Below are positions 33,558 through 38,696 of a stretch of 38,696 bases of DNA, piece after piece. The translations under genes and the position numbers were made by a program. The number at the start of each line of letters is the position of its first letter. Position 1 is the first letter of the stretch. Under the pieces are notes generated by a model. The model was given only the letters and a program-made list of their open reading frames with translations, did not search any database and was not told where the DNA came from. The DNA is from Marinilabiliales bacterium (GTDB lineage Bacteria > Bacteroidota > Bacteroidia > Bacteroidales > DTU049): assembly GCA_002869435.1 (NCBI GenBank), contig PKSX01000055.1, forward strand, positions 1 through 38,696. The letters are read 5' to 3'.

Positions 33558-34805
33558 ATGAGAAAAACCTCATTAAATTTCAATAGGGTATTAATACTCT
33601 CATGTGTATTGGTACTTCTTGGTTTTGGTGCACATTCTCAAATGACTGTTACTGTTTCAACTGATCAAACAGCATTGGTTAATCAGTTTTTAGGTAGTGG
33701 AATAACCCTGACAGGCACTCCAACAAAATATTGTCATAGCAATGGAACCGGGTACTTTTATGATGGATTTCAAACCACCTGCCCTATGGATTCCGGAATT
33801 ATTCTATGCACAGGATACGCATCTTTTCTGAACAGAGATGTAACTTTCACAGCCTCCGCAAGTTTAAATTTCGGATCTTACGATGCACAACTTGCCACGC
33901 TGTCGGTATATTCAATCACAGATATCTGCTATATTACTTTCAGCTTTATTCCTGATTACGACACACTTCATTTTCAATATGTTTTTGGGTCGGAAGAATA
34001 CTTAGAATGGGTTGGATCGGTTTTCAATGATGTGTTTGGCTTTTTTATTTCAGGACCAAATCCGGCAGGAGGATCTTACAGTAACCAGAACCTTGCGCTT
34101 GTTCCTACTACCGCCAGTATTGTCTCCATTAACTCTATCAACACTACAAGCAATAGCGCATATTACATCAATAATTACAACACCGGTACCGACCCCGGAC
34201 TTAATGATCCATATTTTACCTGTGACGGATACACCGTATTAATGGATATTGGAGTTTCTGTTGTTGCAGGCCAGACTTATACCATTAAAATGGCCATTGG
34301 AGATGTAAGCGACCCCATGTGGGATTCATATGTTTTATTGAAGAGTTCGAGTTTTTCCTCAACAGATGATACCGGGATGCCCGTAGAACTGACAGATTTT
34401 AATGCCAGCCGTTGTCATAAAGATGTATGTGTAAATTGGGAAACCCAGACGGAAACCAATAATGATTACTTCACTATTGAAAGATCAGAGGACGGAATTC
34501 ACTGGGAAACTGCCGGAATTGTTGATGGTGCGGGTAATTCGAACCATGCGCGCAAATATGAATTCACAGATATAATGCCTTATATCGGTTTGTCATATTA
34601 TCGCTTAACACAAACCGATTTTGACGGAAAAACTACCGTTTTTGCTCCGGTTATGATAAAAGCGGCAGACAATACACAGAGGGAGCTTATAAAAATTATT
34701 GACTTCATGGGGCGTGAAACCGAATACAGGCCTAACACCCCTTTAATATTTATTTATAGTGACGGCTCCCGGGAACGTGTCTTGAATTTCGAAGATCAGA
34801 AATAA
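33558..34805 (+). CDS. choice-of-anchor L protein with atypical T9SS-type C-terminus
   Basis: 415 residues. Signal peptide to about Ser27-Gln28. A choice-of-anchor L domain occupies about 30-265 (FQYVFGSEEYLEWVGS...FNDVFGFFISGP). A domain beginning MPVELTDFNASRC, usual before sorting tails, follows at about 275-370. The end, IKIIDFMGRETEYRPNTPLIFIYSDGSRERVLNF, is not the common YPNP type A signal. It resembles the alternative D-x-M-G-R-E...N-x-x-L-I type. Surface-anchored or secreted; possibly adhesive. Own promoter with palindromic -33. Confidence 0.8.
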   Translation: MRKTSLNFNRVLILSCVLVLLGFGAHSQMTVTVSTDQTALVNQFLGSGITLTGTPTKYCHSNGTGYFYDGFQTTCPMDSGIILCTGYASFLNRDVTFTASASLNFGSYDAQLATLSVYSITDICYITFSFIPDYDTLHFQYVFGSEEYLEWVGSVFNDVFGFFISGPNPAGGSYSNQNLALVPTTASIVSINSINTTSNSAYYINNYNTGTDPGLNDPYFTCDGYTVLMDIGVSVVAGQTYTIKMAIGDVSDPMWDSYVLLKSSSFSSTDDTGMPVELTDFNASRCHKDVCVNWETQTETNNDYFTIERSEDGIHWETAGIVDGAGNSNHARKYEFTDIMPYIGLSYYRLTQTDFDGKTTVFAPVMIKAADNTQRELIKIIDFMGRETEYRPNTPLIFIYSDGSRERVLNFEDQK

Positions 34806-34845
34806 ACTCTTTGGTCTCTGCGCAAATCCGCGTGAAAAAAATCCC

Positions 34846-34853
34846 TACTTTTG
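34846..34853 (+). promoter_or_regulatory. promoter -7 element of the ABC ATPase gene
   Basis: TACTTTTG, exact TAnnTTTG match ending 5 nt before ATG 34859, implying a leaderless transcript. No well-spaced -33 is visible. Confidence 0.4.
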
Positions 34854-34858
34854 ATTTC

Positions 34859-36529
34859 ATGAATCCTTTGCTTCAAACAGAAAACCTTCGAATCCATTTC
34901 AAAGGCCAGGAAAAACCTGCCGTTGACGAGATCAGCTTTGCTCTTGAAGAGGGCAAAGTTCTGGGCATCGTGGGTGAAAGCGGTTCCGGAAAATCGCTTA
35001 CTGCACTGAGCATTATGGGACTTCTGCCTGAAAAAGGACTGGAAGCCAAAGGTGAAATTCTGTTCAGCGGAGGCGGAAAACAGCACAATCTGCTGAAAAT
35101 GAAAGAAAAACTCATGCGAAAACTCAGAGGAAACCTGATTTGCATAATCTTTCAGGAGCCGATGACTTCGCTGAATCCAAGCATGAAATGTGGAATACAA
35201 TCCGGAGAACAACTTAGATTACATTTGGGTTACAGCAAGAAAAAAGCGAAAAATGCCATACTGGAAATGTTTGCAAAAGTGAAGCTTCCTGATCCGGAAA
35301 AAGCTTATCAATCCTATCCGCATCAGCTTTCGGGCGGGCAGCGCCAGCGGGTTATGATTGCCATGGCTATGGCCATGAAGCCCAAAATCTTAATTGCAGA
35401 CGAGCCCACCACCGCATTGGACGTAAGTGTTCAAAAGGAAATACTGGAGCTGATTCGTGAATTGCAAAAAGAGAATAATACTTCTGTTATATTCATTTCT
35501 CATGATCTGGCTGTAGTAAAATCACTGGCCGATGATATTCTGGTGATGAAAAACGGGCAGATTAAGGAATATGGAGCCGCAAAAAAGGTTTTTGAAAACC
35601 CTGAATCAGATTATTCCAAAGCACTGCTGGCCTGCCGGCCGAAAATGGAGGAAAAACAAGAACGTCTGCTCACTGTTGATGACATTATTGGCGGAAAAAC
35701 CGATTCTGATAAAACCATAAAAACTGTTCCAGACTATAGTTCATACCCCATCTTTGAGGTGAAAAATCTCAATACATGGTTTCCGCTGAAAAAGCACGGA
35801 AAGAAAAATGCTCCGGCATGGCTGAAAGCAAACGAGGATATCAGTTTCAGCGTTCGTAAAGGAGAAACTTTGGGCATTGTGGGAGAATCCGGCAGCGGAA
35901 AATCCACTTTGATCAGAAGTGCTTTACAATTGATCAAACCCAATTCTGGTTCAGTTTATTACAATTCTTTGGATTTATGCGGGCTTTCGAACTCAAAAAT
36001 GCGAAAATATCGTAAGGATTTACAAATTATTTTCCAGGATCCGTATTCATCGTTGAATCCTCAAATGAGGATAGATAAGACATTGCTGGAACCCATGCAG
36101 GCGCATTCTGTTTTAAGCAAAAAGAGTGAGCGGCTTGAACACATTGTGGAAATGCTGGAGAAAACCGGATTAAAGGCCGATGATTTGAAAAAATATCCAC
36201 ATCAATTTAGCGGTGGACAACGCCAAAGAATTGTCATTGCTCGCGCTTTGCTTCTACAACCCAAAATTGTTTTCTGCGATGAATCTGTTGCTGCACTTGA
36301 CGTAAGTGTTCAGGCTCAGGTTTTGAATCTGCTTAACGATCTCAAAGCCGAATTTGGACTCACCTATCTGTTTATTTCGCACGATTTGAATGTGATTCAT
36401 CATATGTCTGACCGAATTCTGGTGATGCAAAAAGGCAAGATAGTGGAAGCCGGAAGCAGTGAGGAAATTATCAGTAATCCGCAGCAAGAATATACGAAAA
36501 TGTTGATTGAGGCGGTTCCTACATTGTGA
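34859..36529 (+). CDS. fused oligopeptide ABC transporter ATPase (DppD-DppF type)
   Basis: 556 residues from ATG 34859; the track's earlier start is a TTG preceding a -7 box. Two complete ABC cassettes: the first with Walker A GESGSGKS, signature LSGGQRQR and Walker [14 protein letters not shown]. The second has [17 protein letters not shown] and [12 protein letters not shown], where DES replaces the usual DEP. The C-terminal halves carry the oligopeptide-type extension. Fused DppD/DppF ATPases energise peptide or nickel import from the cytoplasmic face. No permease or binding protein is nearby, so partners are elsewhere. Confidence 0.9.
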   Translation: MNPLLQTENLRIHFKGQEKPAVDEISFALEEGKVLGIVGESGSGKSLTALSIMGLLPEKGLEAKGEILFSGGGKQHNLLKMKEKLMRKLRGNLICIIFQEPMTSLNPSMKCGIQSGEQLRLHLGYSKKKAKNAILEMFAKVKLPDPEKAYQSYPHQLSGGQRQRVMIAMAMAMKPKILIADEPTTALDVSVQKEILELIRELQKENNTSVIFISHDLAVVKSLADDILVMKNGQIKEYGAAKKVFENPESDYSKALLACRPKMEEKQERLLTVDDIIGGKTDSDKTIKTVPDYSSYPIFEVKNLNTWFPLKKHGKKNAPAWLKANEDISFSVRKGETLGIVGESGSGKSTLIRSALQLIKPNSGSVYYNSLDLCGLSNSKMRKYRKDLQIIFQDPYSSLNPQMRIDKTLLEPMQAHSVLSKKSERLEHIVEMLEKTGLKADDLKKYPHQFSGGQRQRIVIARALLLQPKIVFCDESVAALDVSVQAQVLNLLNDLKAEFGLTYLFISHDLNVIHHMSDRILVMQKGKIVEAGSSEEIISNPQQEYTKMLIEAVPTL

Positions 36530-36535
36530 TATGCC

Positions 36536-36714
36536 TATAGAACACTGATAACACTGACTAAAGCACTGATTGGCACTGGTATTAACCGCCATGGGCGCAA
36601 AGAAGGCGCTGAGGGCGCGGAGGGATTTATGTTCTCCCGCTGATCTCGGGGATCTCGCTGATGACTTTTAATTTAACCGCAGAGGGCGCAATGCAGGTAC
36701 GGAGGGTGCTGAGA
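36536..36714. repeat. degenerate GC-rich repeat patch
   Basis: The 185 bp between convergent genes contain repeated short units: ACACTGATAACACTGACT/GCACTGATTGGCACTGG, GGCGCTGAGGGCGCGGAGGG, ACCGCAGAGGGCGCAATG, GGAGGGTGCTGAG, and two copies of GATCTCG. It is more GC-rich than its surroundings and has no reading frame. It looks like a decayed multicopy intergenic repeat. Confidence 0.5.
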
Positions 36715-37764
36715 TTATTCTATCACAATCTTCTGTATCCAGTTATTGTTTTCATTGCTGAAATTCGCAAAATACAATCCTTGAGGCAATGACAGGTTTA
36801 AATCATTATGCCCTTCATTGAGAGTTCCAATATAGACTTCTTGTGAAAGGGAGTTGACAATTATAATGTTTGTTCTTTCTTCGGCAACAATATGCAAATC
36901 TCCTTGAGACGGGTTTGGGTAAACCGTATACTGCGGTAGATTATTGTCTGCTATACTAACCGTTGAGCTGGGAATGATTTCTGGCCAACGAATAACATTA
37001 AGAATTTCTCTACCTGTTATTCCTGATCCATAATAAGAAACAAAACCAATCAAAGAGATCTTTTCATAATCATAGGAAGCCGGTATGGTATAATTAAATA
37101 CATGTGTATACTCTGATCCGGAGGAAACAGAAGAAGGAATTATTCCACTTATGCCCCATTCATCACCAAGATAATCACGGGCAACATATCGATGCGGCAT
37201 TCCAACAATAGGATTTCCGGCACCCTGATACGGATGGCCTACAGTATTGTTATCATAATTTACCTGATCATAACCAGTTCCACTACCCGTAACACTATCC
37301 TCAACAATTATTACATTCATTCTTAAATCGCCTGTAACTGAAGCAGTAAATCTTGTACGCATATGTATTTCGAGTTCACGTGTAGACAAATTGAATTTCA
37401 CGGAATCAAAATACACATCCAGCGGGGGTGTTTCGCTCAGTTTATTAGTTGCATATACAAGCCAGGAGCCTCTGCTAATTGGGGTACTATCTCTGTTTAT
37501 TAATGCCTGAGGGTAAGCAGGGCTATAAAAGCTTTCTATTTGAGATGTGCTGGAGGACTCCATTGCATCACCATAATGAAGATTAACAGCATAAATATTT
37601 GTGTCTGAGGCCAAAACATTTTCAAGAATTACAAATCCATCTGGTGAATAGCCAGACCATGAACCCGTAAACACTTCAATCAGTACTTTTTGTTCACTTT
37701 GAGCCAATACTATTGAGTAAGATGTTGAAAATAACACTAAAAATAACAATACAATTTTTCTCAT
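36715..37764 (-). CDS. Omp28-like T9SS protein lacking the CxxC pair
   Basis: 349 residues. Signal peptide to about Ala21. The N-terminal domain follows the Omp28-related thioredoxin-like pattern, VLIEVFTGSWSGYSPDGFVI. In this family the site reads WCGYC (two Cys), but here it is WSGYS (Ser37, Ser40), so it cannot be redox active. HYGDAM and SFYSPAYPQALINR match the family. The C-terminus has a T9SS type A sorting domain (YTVYPNPSQGDLHI...). Predicted surface protein; the role may be structural or binding rather than disulphide exchange. Confidence 0.75.
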   Translation of the reverse strand: MRKIVLLFLVLFSTSYSIVLAQSEQKVLIEVFTGSWSGYSPDGFVILENVLASDTNIYAVNLHYGDAMESSSTSQIESFYSPAYPQALINRDSTPISRGSWLVYATNKLSETPPLDVYFDSVKFNLSTRELEIHMRTRFTASVTGDLRMNVIIVEDSVTGSGTGYDQVNYDNNTVGHPYQGAGNPIVGMPHRYVARDYLGDEWGISGIIPSSVSSGSEYTHVFNYTIPASYDYEKISLIGFVSYYGSGITGREILNVIRWPEIIPSSTVSIADNNLPQYTVYPNPSQGDLHIVAEERTNIIIVNSLSQEVYIGTLNEGHNDLNLSLPQGLYFANFSNENNNWIQKIVIE

Positions 37765-37935
37765 GACTATTATTTGATTTTCTAAAAATACAAAATATTA
37801 TTAATAAAAACCACCATTTTCATTGATTAAGCAGGTCATAAACGTTGGAAACCTTGCAGGATTAACAATTTAAAGTTGTTCAAAAGACCCACTCATCAAT
37901 ATTAAAACAAACTGTATTCTTTTAATGCAAACTCT

Positions 37936-37943
37936 TATCTTTG
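37936..37943 (+). promoter_or_regulatory. promoter -7 element of mqnC
   Basis: TATCTTTG, exact consensus, ending 6 nt before ATG 37950. No TTG at standard spacing. Predicted transcription start coincides with the start codon. Confidence 0.45.
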
Positions 37944-37949
37944 TACTTC

Positions 37950-38696
37950 ATGATTAAAAAGCCTGAATTATTTATCAATAATTTGCTTGAAAAAGCCATT
38001 TCCGGAGAGGAAATTTCCCGCGAAGAGGCTTGTGTTTTGTATGAAAATGCACCATTGTATTTGCTGGTGAGTGCCGCAGATTTTATTCGCCAAAAGATGC
38101 ACCCGGAGAATACGGTTTCGTGGATGGTGGACCGCAATGTAAACATCACTAATGTTTGCATATCAGGTTGTAAGTTTTGCAATTTCTTTTGCTCTAAGAA
38201 TTCTGACAAAGCTTATGTGACTGAAATGGATGAATACCGGCAAAAAATTGAAGAGCTGTATAAATTGGGTGGCAATCAATTATTGCTTCAAGGTGGATTA
38301 AATCCGGAGTTGGGATTGAAATTTTACGAAAATCTTTTTCGAAACCTAAAAGCAGAATATCCAAGCCTGAGATTACACGCTTTAAGTCCGGCTGAGATAG
38401 ATTTTCTGGCCAAAAAAGAAGGAACATCGCATAAAGAGATACTTGTTTCACTTCGCGAGGCAGGCCTCGACAGTTTACCCGGTGCCGGAGCAGAAATTCT
38501 TGCTGAAAGGGTGCGTAAAATTGTTTCCCCAAATAAATTATCCGGGGCAGAATGGCTGGAAGTGATGCGGCAGGCTCATAAAATGAATATGCTCACCTCG
38601 GCCACCATGATGTTTGGCCATGTGGAAACCCGTGAAGAGCGAATCGAGCACCTCATCAGCATTCGCGAACTCCAAAAAGAAAAGCCGGATGGCCAT
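37950..38696 (+). CDS. mqnC: cyclic dehypoxanthinyl futalosine synthase, 5' part
   Basis: 249 codons to the window end with no stop; not in the supplied track because it is incomplete. CISGCKFCNF gives Cys70, Cys74 and Cys77 of the radical SAM cluster. DRNVNITNVC before it, then LLLQGGLNPELGLKFYENLF, HALSPAEIDFL, AGLDSLPGAGAEIL and SATMMFGHVET are all MqnC blocks. MqnC cyclises dehypoxanthine futalosine in the futalosine route to menaquinone. MqnE is a related alternative, but the DSLPGxGAEIL and MMFGHVET blocks fit MqnC better. Confidence 0.9.
   Translation, partial: MIKKPELFINNLLEKAISGEEISREEACVLYENAPLYLLVSAADFIRQKMHPENTVSWMVDRNVNITNVCISGCKFCNFFCSKNSDKAYVTEMDEYRQKIEELYKLGGNQLLLQGGLNPELGLKFYENLFRNLKAEYPSLRLHALSPAEIDFLAKKEGTSHKEILVSLREAGLDSLPGAGAEILAERVRKIVSPNKLSGAEWLEVMRQAHKMNMLTSATMMFGHVETREERIEHLISIRELQKEKPDGH

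Noticed and set aside
34811-34858. N-terminal extension of the ABC ATPase from TTG 34811
   Set aside because: A -7 promoter box lies inside it and the family N-terminus begins at ATG 34859.

Overview
The window looks like chromosomal DNA from a member of the Bacteroidota, probably near Bacteroidales/Marinilabiliales (the rank is inference). The signs are: T9SS C-terminal sorting regions on secreted proteins; many promoters with the Bacteroidota -7 element TAnnTTTG and a TTG/TTTG about 19-20 bp upstream; weak or absent Shine-Dalgarno sequences; a YebC start with the MGRAFEFRK N-terminus; DUF4369-type thioredoxins; and MqnC of the futalosine menaquinone route. I see no complete insertion sequence, integrase, CRISPR array, rRNA or recognised defence system.

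Layout. 1-3324: 5' end of yebC, a small basic lipoprotein, a Rieske-like lipoprotein, an Ig-like secreted protein paired with a polytopic LPG-synthase-type membrane protein, and an NlpC/P60 lipoprotein. 3329-7375: a secreted endonuclease I with lamin-tail domain and T9SS tail, then a MATE exporter behind a 200-nt structured leader containing an H-type pseudoknot. 7418-13711: methionine/one-carbon unit on the minus strand (promoter, SAM-I riboswitch, metH, metF, then an unknown secreted protein preceded by a perfect inverted repeat). 13800-21000: M15-like lipoprotein, outer-membrane barrel candidate, LPS-type glycosyltransferase, DUF1684 protein, methyltransferase, S41 protease and a multi-zinc-ribbon protein, separated by dispersed palindromes.

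21264-25722: tRNA-Leu(TAA) and tRNA-Gly(GCC) with terminator hairpins, a low-complexity secreted protein, then a minus-strand run dnaG - 5-formyl-THF cyclo-ligase - TlpA-like thioredoxin. 25822-28120: an overlapping pair of unrecognised envelope proteins, followed by a cluster of seven palindromes. 28513-31049: a conserved cytoplasmic protein and hemW. 31050-33463: a tail-fibre-like repeat protein lying between the true hemW 3' end and a second, degenerate copy of that 3' end. 33558-38696: choice-of-anchor L protein, fused DppD/DppF-type ABC ATPase, a degenerate GC-rich repeat patch, an Omp28-like T9SS protein whose CxxC has become SxxS, and the 5' part of mqnC.

The genes are mostly housekeeping plus envelope/secretion. 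metH/metF and the cyclo-ligase feed the same folate/methionine cycle; MetH needs B12 and SAM feeds back through the riboswitch. The two most unusual signals are the pseudoknot leader of the MATE gene and the duplicated hemW 3' end flanking the fibre-like gene.
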